NCBI RefSeq assembly: GCF_040215105.1 | Contig: NZ_CP157875.1 | Location: forward strand, 3,807,001-3,871,000 | Direction of reading: 5' to 3' | Source of the DNA: Aeromonas veronii | GTDB taxonomy: Bacteria > Pseudomonadota > Gammaproteobacteria > Enterobacterales > Aeromonadaceae | Length of the DNA stretch: 64,000 nt | Part shown: positions 1 through 7,623 of the stretch, piece by piece | Position numbering within the stretch: position 1 is the stretch's first letter | Layout: each line of letters starts with the position of its first letter | Program-made: the position numbers and the translations under genes | Notes under the pieces: generated by a model | What the model was told of the DNA's origin: nothing | Database searches by the model: none | What the model saw: only the letters and a program-made list of their open reading frames with translations

Positions 1-225
1 TCCGTGGTGCGGCTCAAGGATGGTGCACGCACGACCCAGGTGATCAGTGGCAATCACGACAGCGTCGTGGTCTGGACCCCCTGGCTGGAAGGCGCCAGCG
101 CCATGGCAGACATGAGCGACGATGGCTATCGCACCATGCTCTGCATTGAGGCGGCCATCACCGCCGATGCCGGCATGACCATAGCGCCGGACGAAGAGCA
201 CAGCGTCTCTACCGTGATCCTCTGA
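1..225 (+). CDS. D-hexose-6-phosphate mutarotase (YeaD-like), 3' end only
   Basis: This is the last 74 codons of a gene that begins before the window. The visible residues VVWTPWLEGASAMADM, followed by DDGYRTMLCIEAA, match the conserved C-terminal signature of YeaD-type aldose 1-epimerases. These cytoplasmic enzymes interconvert the anomers of glucose 6-phosphate and related hexose phosphates. A strong hairpin with a T run follows the stop codon, so this is the last gene of its transcript. The N-terminal part and catalytic His cannot be seen, so the family call rests on the C-terminal motif. Confidence 0.75.
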   Translation, partial: SVVRLKDGARTTQVISGNHDSVVVWTPWLEGASAMADMSDDGYRTMLCIEAAITADAGMTIAPDEEHSVSTVIL

Positions 226-247
226 TCCACGGCTTGTCTCATGCAGA

Positions 248-275
248 AGGGGCACCCACTGGGTGCCCCTTTTTT
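248..275 (+). terminator. Rho-independent terminator after the mutarotase gene
   Basis: A 10-bp perfect stem (AGGGGCACCC / GGGTGCCCCT) with a 3-nt loop is followed by a run of T on the plus strand. It lies 22 bases after the mutarotase stop and just before the end of the convergent nadA. Confidence 0.85.
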
Positions 276-292
276 GTATTTCCAGCGACGGA

Positions 293-1366
293 TCAGGCGT
301 TGCCTTGCGTCTTCAACTTGAGTTCGGCGGCAAAGTTCAGCATGCGATCCAGCGGGATCAACGCCTTCACCCGCAGCGCCTCATCCACCAGGATCTCGTG
401 GCGCTCGGCGCCGTCGGTCAACGCCTCCTTGATCGCCACCAGGCCGTTCATCGCCATCCAGGGGCAATGGGCACAACTGCGGCAGGTGGCCCCATCCCCA
501 CCCGTGGGCGCTTCGACCATCTCCTTGTCCGGGCAGGCCTGCTGCATCTTGTAGAAGATGCCACGATCGGTCGCCACGATGAGTTTGCGCTGTGGCAGCT
601 CTTTGGCTGCCTTGATGAGCTGGCTGGTGGAACCCACCGCATCGGCCAACTCGATGACGGAGGCGGGGGACTCCGGGTGGACCAGCACGGCGGCATCCGG
701 GTTCTGAGCCTTCAGATCCCGCAGAGCCCGCGCCTTGAACTCGTCGTGGACGATGCAGTGACCCTGCCAGCGCAGCATCTCGGCGCCGGTCTTCTTCTCG
801 ATGTAGGCGCCGAGGTGGCGATCCGGGCCCCAGATGATCTTGTGACCCTGGCTGTCCAGGTGCTCCACGATCTCCAGCGCGATGCTGGAGGTCACCACCC
901 AGTCGGCACGGGCCTTCACCGCCGCCGAGGTATTGGCGTAGACCACCACGATATGGTCTGGGTGAGCATCGCAGAAGGCGGAGAACTGCTCGATGGGGCA
1001 ACCCAGATCGAGGGAGCATTCGGCCTCCAGAGTCGGCATCAGCACCCGCTTGTGGGGGCTCAGGATCTTGGAGGTTTCCCCCATGAAGCGCACCCCCGCC
1101 ACGATCAGGGTCTGGGCGGCGTGATCCCGGCCGAAGCGGGCCATCTCCAGGGAGTCACCGACGAAGCCGCCGGTGGCTTCCGCCAGCGCCTGGATCTCGG
1201 GATCCGTGTAATAGTGGGCGACCAGCACCGCCTGCCGCGTCTCGAGCAGCGCCTTGATCTCGGTGATCAGGGCCGCCTTCTGTTCGGCAGTCAGGGGAGC
1301 CGGCTTGACCGGGAAGGGGTAGTCCATCTCGACGGCAGGAGGGACACTGCTCAGTGCATTGCTCAT
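293..1366 (-). CDS. nadA: Quinolinate synthase
   Basis: NadA condenses iminoaspartate with dihydroxyacetone phosphate to quinolinate, the second step of de novo NAD synthesis, using a [4Fe-4S] cluster with one open site. The 357-residue product is full length. Cys117, Cys204 and Cys301 align with the three cluster ligands of E. coli NadA with a constant offset of four. The last lies in a CxxCxxCPW motif (residues 295-303). The N-terminal [12 protein letters not shown] segment and the [10 protein letters not shown] motif are also typical. It is monocistronic as far as visible, convergent with the mutarotase gene and downstream of the tRNA operon terminator, so it should have its own promoter. 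Confidence 0.97.
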   Translation of the reverse strand: MSNALSSVPPAVEMDYPFPVKPAPLTAEQKAALITEIKALLETRQAVLVAHYYTDPEIQALAEATGGFVGDSLEMARFGRDHAAQTLIVAGVRFMGETSKILSPHKRVLMPTLEAECSLDLGCPIEQFSAFCDAHPDHIVVVYANTSAAVKARADWVVTSSIALEIVEHLDSQGHKIIWGPDRHLGAYIEKKTGAEMLRWQGHCIVHDEFKARALRDLKAQNPDAAVLVHPESPASVIELADAVGSTSQLIKAAKELPQRKLIVATDRGIFYKMQQACPDKEMVEAPTGGDGATCRSCAHCPWMAMNGLVAIKEALTDGAERHEILVDEALRVKALIPLDRMLNFAAELKLKTQGNA

Positions 1367-1400
1367 TGCGACTGTTCCATCAACGCTTGGAAAGGCGAAA

Positions 1401-1406
1401 ATTATA
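1401..1406 (-). promoter_or_regulatory. Candidate -10 box for nadA
   Basis: On the minus strand the bases read TATAAT, preceded by TGGG (a near extended -10), about 35 bases upstream of the nadA ATG. No good -35 hexamer is seen, so this is a position-based inference. Confidence 0.4.
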
Positions 1407-1510
1407 CCCAGAAGCCGGCCACAAACCCATCAGCAAATCCGGGGCTCGGGCTAAGTCTGCTTCGCCACTGGAAATTATGCTCCCTGCCAGCCCGCCGGAG
1501 CGCAGAAACG

Positions 1511-1534
1511 AAAAAGCCCGCTATGCAGCGGGCT
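1511..1534 (-). terminator. Terminator of the tRNA operon
   Basis: On the minus strand a 7-bp AGCCCGC / GCGGGCT stem with a 6-nt loop is followed by a T run. It lies 24 bases beyond the 3' end of the last tRNA-Val gene and closes the tRNA operon before nadA. Confidence 0.85.
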
Positions 1535-1557
1535 TCTGGCTTTCTTTGACAAGAAAG

Positions 1558-1633
1558 TGGTGGTCGTTACTGGGCTCGAACCAGTGACCCCCTCCTTGTA
1601 AGGGAGGTGCTCTCCCAGCTGAGCTAAACGACC
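1558..1633 (-). tRNA. tRNA-Val (TAC), copy 1
   Basis: A 76-base cloverleaf with encoded CCA, GGTCGTT acceptor, anticodon loop CTTACAA (anticodon TAC) and GGTTCGAGC T-arm. It is the last gene of the operon in the direction of transcription. Confidence 0.97.
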
Positions 1634-1652
1634 TGGGAATTCAGTGAAATGA

Positions 1653-1728
1653 TGGTGGGTCGTGCTGGATTCGAACCAGCGACCAATTGATTAAAAGTCA
1701 ACTGCTCTACCGACTGAGCTAACGACCC
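1653..1728 (-). tRNA. tRNA-Lys (TTT), copy 1
   Basis: A 76-base gene with encoded CCA, GGGTCGT acceptor and anticodon loop CTTTTAA (anticodon TTT). It lies 19 bases upstream of the neighbouring tRNA-Val in transcription order. Confidence 0.97.
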
Positions 1729-1749
1729 ATCGTAATCATTTTTAAAGCA

Positions 1750-1825
1750 TGGTGGTCGTTACTGGGCTCGAACCAGTGACCCCCTCCTTGTAAGGGAGGT
1801 GCTCTCCCAGCTGAGCTAAACGACC
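1750..1825 (-). tRNA. tRNA-Val (TAC), copy 2
   Basis: Identical in sequence to copy 1. It is the first member, by coordinate, of the exact 191-bp repeat series. Confidence 0.97.
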
Positions 1826-1843
1826 TGGGAAACAGTGAAATGA

Positions 1844-1919
1844 TGGTGGGTCGTGCTGGATTCGAACCAGCGACCAATTGATTAAAAGTCAACTGCTCTA
1901 CCGACTGAGCTAACGACCC
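1844..1919 (-). tRNA. tRNA-Lys (TTT), copy 2
   Basis: Identical to Lys copy 1, with anticodon loop CTTTTAA and encoded CCA. Part of the 191-bp repeat unit. Confidence 0.97.
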
Positions 1920-1940
1920 ATCGTAATCATTTTTAAAGCA

Positions 1941-2016
1941 TGGTGGTCGTTACTGGGCTCGAACCAGTGACCCCCTCCTTGTAAGGGAGGTGCTCTCCCA
2001 GCTGAGCTAAACGACC
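1941..2016 (-). tRNA. tRNA-Val (TAC), copy 3
   Basis: Identical to the other Val copies, exactly 191 bases from copy 2. Confidence 0.97.
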
Positions 2017-2034
2017 TGGGAAACAGTGAAATGA

Positions 2035-2110
2035 TGGTGGGTCGTGCTGGATTCGAACCAGCGACCAATTGATTAAAAGTCAACTGCTCTACCGACTGAG
2101 CTAACGACCC
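2035..2110 (-). tRNA. tRNA-Lys (TTT), copy 3
   Basis: Identical to the other Lys-TTT copies, exactly 191 bases from copy 2. Confidence 0.97.
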
Positions 2111-2131
2111 ATCGTAATCATTTTTAAAGCA

Positions 2132-2207
2132 TGGTGGTCGTTACTGGGCTCGAACCAGTGACCCCCTCCTTGTAAGGGAGGTGCTCTCCCAGCTGAGCTA
2201 AACGACC
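2132..2207 (-). tRNA. tRNA-Val (TAC), copy 4
   Basis: Identical Val-TAC copy in the 191-bp repeat register. Confidence 0.97.
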
Positions 2208-2225
2208 TGGGAAACAGTGAAATGA

Positions 2226-2301
2226 TGGTGGGTCGTGCTGGATTCGAACCAGCGACCAATTGATTAAAAGTCAACTGCTCTACCGACTGAGCTAACGACC
2301 C
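2226..2301 (-). tRNA. tRNA-Lys (TTT), copy 4
   Basis: Identical Lys-TTT copy in the 191-bp repeat register. Confidence 0.97.
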
Positions 2302-2322
2302 ATCGTAATCATTTTTAAAGCA

Positions 2323-2398
2323 TGGTGGTCGTTACTGGGCTCGAACCAGTGACCCCCTCCTTGTAAGGGAGGTGCTCTCCCAGCTGAGCTAAACGACC
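2323..2398 (-). tRNA. tRNA-Val (TAC), copy 5
   Basis: Identical Val-TAC copy in the 191-bp repeat register. Confidence 0.97.
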
Positions 2399-2416
2399 TG
2401 GGAAACAGTGAAATGA

Positions 2417-2492
2417 TGGTGGGTCGTGCTGGATTCGAACCAGCGACCAATTGATTAAAAGTCAACTGCTCTACCGACTGAGCTAACGACCC
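2417..2492 (-). tRNA. tRNA-Lys (TTT), copy 5
   Basis: Identical Lys-TTT copy in the 191-bp repeat register. Confidence 0.97.
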
Positions 2493-2513
2493 ATCGTAAT
2501 CATTTTTAAAGCA

Positions 2514-2589
2514 TGGTGGTCGTTACTGGGCTCGAACCAGTGACCCCCTCCTTGTAAGGGAGGTGCTCTCCCAGCTGAGCTAAACGACC
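2514..2589 (-). tRNA. tRNA-Val (TAC), copy 6
   Basis: Identical Val-TAC copy. The bases beyond its 5' end (toward 2610) differ from the other units, so the perfect repeat stops here. Confidence 0.97.
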
Positions 2590-2609
2590 TGGGAACTCGG
2601 TGGTCAAGA

Positions 2610-2685
2610 TGGTGGGTCGTGTAGGGATCGAACCTACGACCAATTGATTAAGAGTCAACTGCTCTACCGACTGAGCTAACGACCC
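2610..2685 (-). tRNA. tRNA-Lys (CTT)
   Basis: A 76-base cloverleaf with the same acceptor and D-arm as the other Lys genes. Its anticodon loop is CTCTTAA (anticodon CTT) and its T-stem is GTAGG/CCTAC instead of CTGG-type. Most enteric genomes read both Lys codons with a TTT tRNA alone, so this is an additional AAG-specific isoacceptor. Confidence 0.95.
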
Positions 2686-2730
2686 ATCTTGAACCTGTCA
2701 CCAACCGCATGTGGCGGGCAGTGCAAAACA

Positions 2731-2806
2731 TGGTGGTCGTTACTGGGCTCGAACCAGTGACCCCCTCCTTGTAAGGGAGGTGCTCTCCCAGCTGAGCTAA
2801 ACGACC
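2731..2806 (-). tRNA. tRNA-Val (TAC), copy 7
   Basis: The mature sequence is identical to the other Val copies. Flanks differ from the perfect repeat units. Confidence 0.97.
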
Positions 2807-2839
2807 TGGGAATACGGTCTTCACCTTGAAGTGAAGAAA

Positions 2840-2915
2840 TGGTGGGTCGTGCTGGATTCGAACCAGCGACCAATTGATTAAAAGTCAACTGCTCTACCGA
2901 CTGAGCTAACGACCC
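2840..2915 (-). tRNA. tRNA-Lys (TTT), copy 7 of the Lys series, promoter-proximal
   Basis: Anticodon TTT, encoded CCA. This is the first gene transcribed in the 14-gene operon and lies about 50 bases from the promoter hexamers. Confidence 0.97.
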
Positions 2916-2966
2916 TCACCACGACCAGATTCGAGTGCACTGCTGCACCGGCTCTGACGGCGGCCT

Positions 2967-2994
2967 ATATTACGGATTTATCATCCTTGCGCAA
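2967..2994 (-). promoter_or_regulatory. Promoter of the tRNA operon
   Basis: On the minus strand TTGCGC (2989-2994) and TAATAT (2967-2972) are separated by 16 bases. An AT-rich tract lies upstream (possible UP element) and a GC-rich stretch just after the -10 (possible stringent discriminator). This arrangement is typical of stable-RNA promoters. The assignment is by pattern and position. Confidence 0.65.
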
Positions 2995-3089
2995 TAGAAA
3001 ATTCTCAAATTAAATCTGTTTGCTCACTGTGCATACAAAGCCGGGCACTGTTTACAAGAGTGTTACGAAAACAGTGACCTACGGCAATG

Positions 3090-3890
3090 TTACAGCTTGC
3101 TCAGACTCTGCTTGGCAAGCTGGGCCGGCGAGGTGTTCGGATACCCCTTTATCACCTGCTCATAGAAGTTTTTGGCTTCCGCCTTCTTGCCATCGAGCTG
3201 CGCCAGCATGCCGAGCTTGAGCAAGGCATCGGCCCGCTTGGGTGACTTGCTGTACTTGGTCGCGACCGTGGTGAACTGGGCGGCGGCACCGGTTCTGTCC
3301 CCCTTGTTGAACATCAGCTGGCCAAGCCAGTAATGGGCATTGGGCACATAGCTGGAGTTCGGGAACTGCTTGATGAAGCCCTCGAAGGCGGGAATGGCCT
3401 TGTCGTAGTTCTTCTCCTTGAGCACCATGTTCACCGCGGCGTCATAGGCCTGGTTCTCGCTCTGATTGGTCGAGTAGTTGGCCGCAGCGGCGGGTGTGGC
3501 AGCGGCTGCCGGTGTCGCTGGCGTGGCGGCTGGCTGGCTGTTTGCTACCTTGTCGAGCTCCTGATAGAGCTGACGCTGGCGCTCCTGGGACTGCTCCATC
3601 TGGTAGGTTTGCTGTTCCAGCTGACCACGCAGCTCGGAGACCTCCCCTTGCAGGGAATCCACCTGTTGCTGCAGATCGGCCTGCAGACGCAGGCGGGCGT
3701 TGAGGGTGCGCTCCAGCAAGGCAACCCTGTCTTCCAGACTGCCTGTTGGCACGATGGCACCATTGTTGCCGCTGAGCGCGACACTGCTGCCACTGTCACC
3801 GCTGAGATCGCTCACCGGCGCGGCCGCCTGGGCGTTCAATGCGACCAGCATGGTCAGCACGATCGGCGTTAGCTTGTACACAGATTTCAT
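3090..3890 (-). CDS. cpoB: Tol-Pal system coordinator CpoB (YbgF)
   Basis: CpoB is a periplasmic protein that links PBP1B-driven peptidoglycan synthesis to Tol-mediated outer-membrane constriction. The product has a Sec signal peptide ending in ALNAQA, a predicted trimerising coiled coil (roughly residues 55-110, rich in Q/L/E heptads), an Ala/Pro/Thr linker, then TPR-like helices containing YDKAIPAFEGFIKQFP and further repeats. The start chosen is the ATG at 3890. It sits behind AAGG and directly begins the signal peptide; an in-frame TTG three codons upstream lacks a usable ribosome site. It is the last gene of the tol-pal cluster but is separated from pal by a terminator and a duplicated leader segment. 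Confidence 0.92.
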   Translation of the reverse strand: MKSVYKLTPIVLTMLVALNAQAAAPVSDLSGDSGSSVALSGNNGAIVPTGSLEDRVALLERTLNARLRLQADLQQQVDSLQGEVSELRGQLEQQTYQMEQSQERQRQLYQELDKVANSQPAATPATPAAAATPAAAANYSTNQSENQAYDAAVNMVLKEKNYDKAIPAFEGFIKQFPNSSYVPNAHYWLGQLMFNKGDRTGAAAQFTTVATKYSKSPKRADALLKLGMLAQLDGKKAEAKNFYEQVIKGYPNTSPAQLAKQSLSKL

Positions 3891-4055
3891 TCGGATCAAA
3901 CCTTAGCGTTGGGTGCAAGCAGAGCGGCCATCACGGCAGTCGCTTGCTGATACATAAATTTCATTCGGATCAAATCGGCACATTCGATGTAAATAAAACG
4001 GCCATCAAGATGGCCGTTAGCTTATACACGAATTTTGTTCACTTCAAACCTTAGT
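3868..4055 (-). repeat. Degenerate duplications of the cpoB 5' end between pal and cpoB
   Basis: Three related segments occur here. The real cpoB start region (3868-3906) and the segment right after the pal stop (4017-4055) align over about 39 bases. The 17-base string ATTTCATTCGGATCAAA occurs at both 3884-3900 and 3958-3974. The middle copy contains an ATG-initiated 22-codon frame (3896-3964, minus) whose product starts MKFMYQQATAVMAALLAPNA, like a corrupted signal peptide. Its TGA lies 5 bases before the cpoB ATG. The pal terminator is embedded in the first copy. Confidence 0.75.
3997..4018 (-). terminator. Terminator after pal
   Basis: A 9-bp AACGGCCAT / ATGGCCGTT stem with a 4-nt loop, followed on the minus strand by a T-rich stretch, sits 33 bases past the pal stop. 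It should attenuate transcription into cpoB, leaving cpoB to read-through or a local promoter. Confidence 0.75.
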
Positions 4056-4575
4056 AAACCAGGACCGCGCGGCGGTTTTTGGCAAAGGCTTCTTCGGTGT
4101 GAGACAGATCCAGCGGCTTCTCTTCGCCATAGCTGACGATGGAGAGCTGCTCGGCCTGAACACCCAGGGTTTGCATGTACTTGGCAACAGCCTTGGCACG
4201 ACGCTCGCCCAGGGCGATGTTGTATTCCGGCGTGCCGCGCTCATCGGCGTGGCCTTCGATCAGAACCTTGACGCTCGGACGCTCACGCAGGTAGCTGGCG
4301 TGGGCATCCAGCAGGTCGGCGTACTGACCCTGAATGTCGTAACCGTCATACGGGAAGTAGATCACGTTGTCGCGCTGCAGCGCTTCAAACTTTTGACGCA
4401 TCTGTTCTTCCGGGGACAACATGCCGTTGGCGCCACCGGTTTGTACACCGCCCATGCCGTCGGTCATGCCAGACTCGGCACCAGCGGCGTCGGAGTCAGA
4501 GGAAGAACTACAGGCAGCCAGGGTGAACAGTGGCAGTGCGATGGCCAGACCCTTGAGCAGTTTATTGAGTTGCAT
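4051..4575 (-). CDS. pal: Peptidoglycan-associated lipoprotein Pal
   Basis: Pal is an outer-membrane lipoprotein that anchors the outer membrane to peptidoglycan and is mobilised by TolB/TolA during division. The signal peptide ends in the lipobox LAAC with the lipidated Cys at residue 22, followed by a Ser/Gly-rich linker. The OmpA-C domain spans roughly residues 70-174. It contains FPYDGYDIQ and the diaminopimelate-binding signature GHADERG (Asp111, Arg113) plus the NIALGERRA helix (Arg125/126). The length of 174 is normal. The gene lies 50 bases downstream of tolB in the same direction. Confidence 0.97.
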   Translation of the reverse strand: MQLNKLLKGLAIALPLFTLAACSSSSDSDAAGAESGMTDGMGGVQTGGANGMLSPEEQMRQKFEALQRDNVIYFPYDGYDIQGQYADLLDAHASYLRERPSVKVLIEGHADERGTPEYNIALGERRAKAVAKYMQTLGVQAEQLSIVSYGEEKPLDLSHTEEAFAKNRRAVLVY

Positions 4576-4625
4576 GCTATTTCCTTAAACCTTTATAACA
4601 AAACAAAAAACAATCGATTTTTTTA

Positions 4626-5951
4626 TCAATTCAAGAAGGGCGACCAAGCTGGTGCACGAATTTCACCGCTATTGGTCGGGAGCACTGCCTTGAAGCGACC
4701 GTCGGTCGACACCAAAGCCAGACTCTTGCGACCTTGATAGATGGTGGCATAAATGATCATGCTGCCATTGGGAGCCACACTTGGCGACTCATCCAGAGCA
4801 CTCTGGGTCAACACCAACATGGCTCCATTTTCCATATCCTGGCGAGCGATGCGATATTGTCCCTGAACCCGGGTCACCATCACCATGGACTTGCCGTCCG
4901 GAGTGATGGATGCACCTTGGTTGGAATCTCCTTCCCAGGTCATCCGGCGAGTGACACCAGTCGCCAAATTTACGCTATAAATCTGGGGTTTGCCACCACG
5001 TTCAGAGGTGAACAGCAAAGTTTGACCATCCGGCATCCAGGAGGGTTCGGTGTCGATGGTACGGTTATTTGTGACTCGAGTGAGTTGCTTGCTAGCAACA
5101 TCAACAACATAGATATCCGGCTGACCATCTTTGGACAAAACAATAGCCAATCGACGACCATCCGGTGACCACTCAGGAGCCCCGTTGATGCCGCGGAAAC
5201 TGGTGATCAGGCTGCGCTGCTGGCTGTAGATATCCTGCACATAGATCTCGGACTTCTGGTTCTCGAAGCTGACATAGGCCAGCTTGCTGCCATCCGGTGA
5301 CCAGGCCGGAGACATCAGCGGCTCGCGGGAGCGCAGCAGAGTCTTCTCGTTGTAGCCGTCGTAATCGGAGATCCGCAACTGGTACGGGAACTGGGTGCCC
5401 TGCTCCACCGACACATAGGCCAGACGGGTCAGGAAGGCGCCACGTTCACCGGTCAGGCGCTCATAGACGATGTCGGAGATGCGGTGGGCGAACTGACGCA
5501 TCTGGGCACCCGGGATGGTCGCCATGCGGCTATCCAGGATATAGCCGTTGGCCTCCCCGCCCTGGGTCTTGGCCAGCTGGCCCTTCAGCACGTCGACCAG
5601 CTCGAAGTTGATCTTGTAGGAGCCATCCCCTACCGCAGAGACGGTACCCACCACCACGGCTTCCACCCCTTGGGAGGCCCAGGGTGCGAAGTTGATCTCG
5701 CCGCTGGTGCTCGGGGTCTGCGGCATCTGGCCACGGGCCAGGGGCTTGAACTTGCCGCTGCGCATCAGGTCGTTGGACACCACCTCGGCGATGTCCTGGG
5801 GCAGTTGACCATTACCTTCCCACTTGAAGGGAGCAATGGCGATGGGACGTGCGCTGTCGATGCCGCCGGTGATGACGATGTCCAGGGCCGCCTGAGCGCT
5901 CTGGCCCAGCAGAAGGCAGCCAACCAAAGCAAAAAACACTTTTCTTATCAT
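4626..5951 (-). CDS. tolB: Tol-Pal translocation protein TolB
   Basis: TolB is the periplasmic six-bladed beta-propeller that docks on Pal and relays the TolA force. The 441-residue product has a cleaved signal peptide ([21 protein letters not shown]). It then has an N-terminal alpha/beta domain (to about residue 165) and repeated propeller blades marked by [43 protein letters not shown] and related WxPDG motifs. Residues after the signal peptide begin with LDIVITGG, the TolA-binding start seen in the family. It is located between tolA and pal as in other gammaproteobacteria. Confidence 0.97.
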   Translation of the reverse strand: MIRKVFFALVGCLLLGQSAQAALDIVITGGIDSARPIAIAPFKWEGNGQLPQDIAEVVSNDLMRSGKFKPLARGQMPQTPSTSGEINFAPWASQGVEAVVVGTVSAVGDGSYKINFELVDVLKGQLAKTQGGEANGYILDSRMATIPGAQMRQFAHRISDIVYERLTGERGAFLTRLAYVSVEQGTQFPYQLRISDYDGYNEKTLLRSREPLMSPAWSPDGSKLAYVSFENQKSEIYVQDIYSQQRSLITSFRGINGAPEWSPDGRRLAIVLSKDGQPDIYVVDVASKQLTRVTNNRTIDTEPSWMPDGQTLLFTSERGGKPQIYSVNLATGVTRRMTWEGDSNQGASITPDGKSMVMVTRVQGQYRIARQDMENGAMLVLTQSALDESPSVAPNGSMIIYATIYQGRKSLALVSTDGRFKAVLPTNSGEIRAPAWSPFLN

Positions 5952-6043
5952 GGCTTAAATACTCTGTTCCAAAAAAATGAGAGGTGAAAATCCTTTATCA
6001 GCAGAAGCTGCCAATCACAATCTGTTACTCAGTTGTATCACGC

Positions 6044-7171
6044 TTAGATGCTTGGTTCTAACTTGAGGTTAAACTCCTTCAACATCTCGAACGCCGCAGG
6101 ATCCTTCGGCACCGGCAGTTGATTCGCCTTCAGTACCGCCGCCTTGCCGGAGCGGCAAACTGCAGGGTCACCCTGACCATTGTCCACCGAGATGACGAAA
6201 CCGGTACTGGCCAATTTGACACCGATAGTACAGGTTTTGCCCCGCATGGTGGGGTCCAGGATCATGTAGCGCTCCACCGTGGCCTTGATGAGCGCGGCGT
6301 ACTTGTCCACTTCCCCCTTGGCGGCAGCAGATGCAGCCTGACTGCGGGCATTGGCCTCAGCGGCCAGTTGCTGCTCCATCATGGCTTCCATCTCTTTTTG
6401 CAACTTGGCTTCTTCCGCCGCCTTGCGCTTGCGCTCAGCCTCTATCTTGGCCTTCTTGTCGGCTTCTGCCTTCGCCTTCTTCTCTGCGTCAGCTTTTGCC
6501 TTCTTGGCAGCTTCATCTGCGGCTTTCTTGTCGGCCTCCGCCTTGGCTTTCTTCTCGGCTTCTGCCTTGGCTTTCTTCTCAGCCTCGGCCTTGGCCTTCT
6601 TGTCGGCCTCCGCCTTCTTGGCCGCATCAGCCTTGGCTTTCTCGTCGGCCTGCTTCTTCTCCAGTTCTTCTTTCTTTTTCTTCAACGCCAGCGCCTTGGC
6701 CAGCTCTTCTTCCTGACGCTTGGCTTCCGCCTTGGCCTTGTCGGCTGCCTGCTTGCGGGCTTCCTCGGCCTTTTGAGCCTTCTCTTCCGCCTGCTTCTGC
6801 TCGGCGACCTTCTTCTGCTTCTCGGTCTCGGCCTTGCGGGTCGCCTCTTCGGCTTCCTTGCGCTTGGTCTCGGCGATGCGCAGACGCTCTTGCTCCTGCG
6901 CCAACTCGCGTTTGGCCTGATCGGCGTCTTCCTTGTCCTTTTCCTTTTGCTGCTGGACCGCTTTGGGCTGTGCCTGCTTCTGCTGCTGGATCTGCTGTGC
7001 CTGTTGTTCCAGGAAGTCGCTGTCCAGCATCACCGCGTTGACGATCTGTCCCTTTGACTCGGGACGCTTGGGCTTGCTGAAGTCGATACCGACCAGCAGT
7101 ATGATGCCGATGATCAGATGCAGCAGCAGCGACGCGACGAGATAACCGGAAATACCACGCTTCACATCCAT
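6044..7171 (-). CDS. tolA: Cell envelope integrity protein TolA
   Basis: TolA is the inner-membrane-anchored periplasm-spanning arm that couples TolQR proton flow to TolB/Pal. Residues 1-30 hold the cytoplasmic tip and single transmembrane helix (LVASLLLHLIIGIILLVGI). A very long Lys/Ala/Glu helix with repeats of the kind KKAKAEAEKKAKAEAD follows (about residues 50-275). The C-terminal domain III contains the paired cysteines in GKTCTIG and GDPAVCRSG. The length of 375 is within family range, the helical domain being variable. It begins 5 bases after tolR. Confidence 0.95.
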   Translation of the reverse strand: MDVKRGISGYLVASLLLHLIIGIILLVGIDFSKPKRPESKGQIVNAVMLDSDFLEQQAQQIQQQKQAQPKAVQQQKEKDKEDADQAKRELAQEQERLRIAETKRKEAEEATRKAETEKQKKVAEQKQAEEKAQKAEEARKQAADKAKAEAKRQEEELAKALALKKKKEELEKKQADEKAKADAAKKAEADKKAKAEAEKKAKAEAEKKAKAEADKKAADEAAKKAKADAEKKAKAEADKKAKIEAERKRKAAEEAKLQKEMEAMMEQQLAAEANARSQAASAAAKGEVDKYAALIKATVERYMILDPTMRGKTCTIGVKLASTGFVISVDNGQGDPAVCRSGKAAVLKANQLPVPKDPAAFEMLKEFNLKLEPSI

Positions 7172-7176
7172 CTCCG

Positions 7177-7623
7177 TCAGTTCACCGGATCCGTCATCAG
7201 GCCAACCTGAGGCACACCGGCTTTCTTGAGGGCGACCATCAACAGGATCACCTCTTCGTAGCGCACGGACTTGTCACCGGCCACCACCACGGGGGCGTTC
7301 TGGTTGATGGCGAGATACCCCATGGCCTTCTCGGTGATGTATTGCTGCATCGCCTCGGGCGTGCCGCTCGGCACCGGCTCGTCGTCCGCTTCACCCGCCT
7401 TGATGACGTACTCCCCTTCGGTGTTCACGCTGACGATGAAGGGGGGCTTGGCATCCTCGGGCAACTGCTCGGATTCCGCCTGGGGCAAGTCGACCTTGAC
7501 CCCCTGGGTGATCACCGGCGTCACCGCCATGAAGATGATGAGCAACACCAGCATGACGTCGATGTAGGGCACCACGTTGATCTCGGCGACCTTCTTGCGT
7601 CGGATCCGCTGATAGGTTTGCAT
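7177..7623 (-). CDS. tolR: Tol-Pal proton channel subunit TolR
   Basis: TolR is an ExbD/MotB-type inner-membrane protein forming the TolQR stator. After a short cytoplasmic N terminus the transmembrane helix begins with INVVPYIDVMLVLLIIFM, which contains the conserved Asp (residue 23 region) used for proton passage. The C-terminal domain is a periplasmic dimerisation domain of about 100 residues. Its start codon follows immediately after the tolQ stop, so the genes are translationally adjacent. Confidence 0.96.
   Translation of the reverse strand: MQTYQRIRRKKVAEINVVPYIDVMLVLLIIFMAVTPVITQGVKVDLPQAESEQLPEDAKPPFIVSVNTEGEYVIKAGEADDEPVPSGTPEAMQQYITEKAMGYLAINQNAPVVVAGDKSVRYEEVILLMVALKKAGVPQVGLMTDPVN

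Larger units (their letters stand above)
1744..2600. repeat. Tandem 191-bp tRNA-Val/tRNA-Lys repeat
   Basis: From tRNA-Val copy 2 to copy 6 the start positions advance by exactly 191 each (1750, 1941, 2132, 2323, 2514), and the Lys copies do the same (1844, 2035, 2226, 2417). The spacers between genes are also identical, including the AT-rich bases following each Lys gene. The leftmost unit is one base longer in its spacer. Such identity implies recent tandem duplication or continuing gene conversion. Confidence 0.95.

Noticed and set aside
1558..2915. Regular 191-bp direct repeats that might suggest a CRISPR array or satellite
   Set aside because: The repeats are whole tRNA genes with intact cloverleafs and identical spacers, not short repeats with unique spacers.
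3046..3076. CACTGTTT / AAACAGTG inverted repeat downstream of cpoB considered as a terminator
   Set aside because: The stem is short, the loop is 15 bases and no T run follows on either strand.
6119..7057. Long leucine-rich plus-strand frame across tolA
   Set aside because: It is the complement of the Lys/Ala/Glu repeats of TolA, which reads as Leu/Phe/Gly-rich and only mimics a membrane protein.
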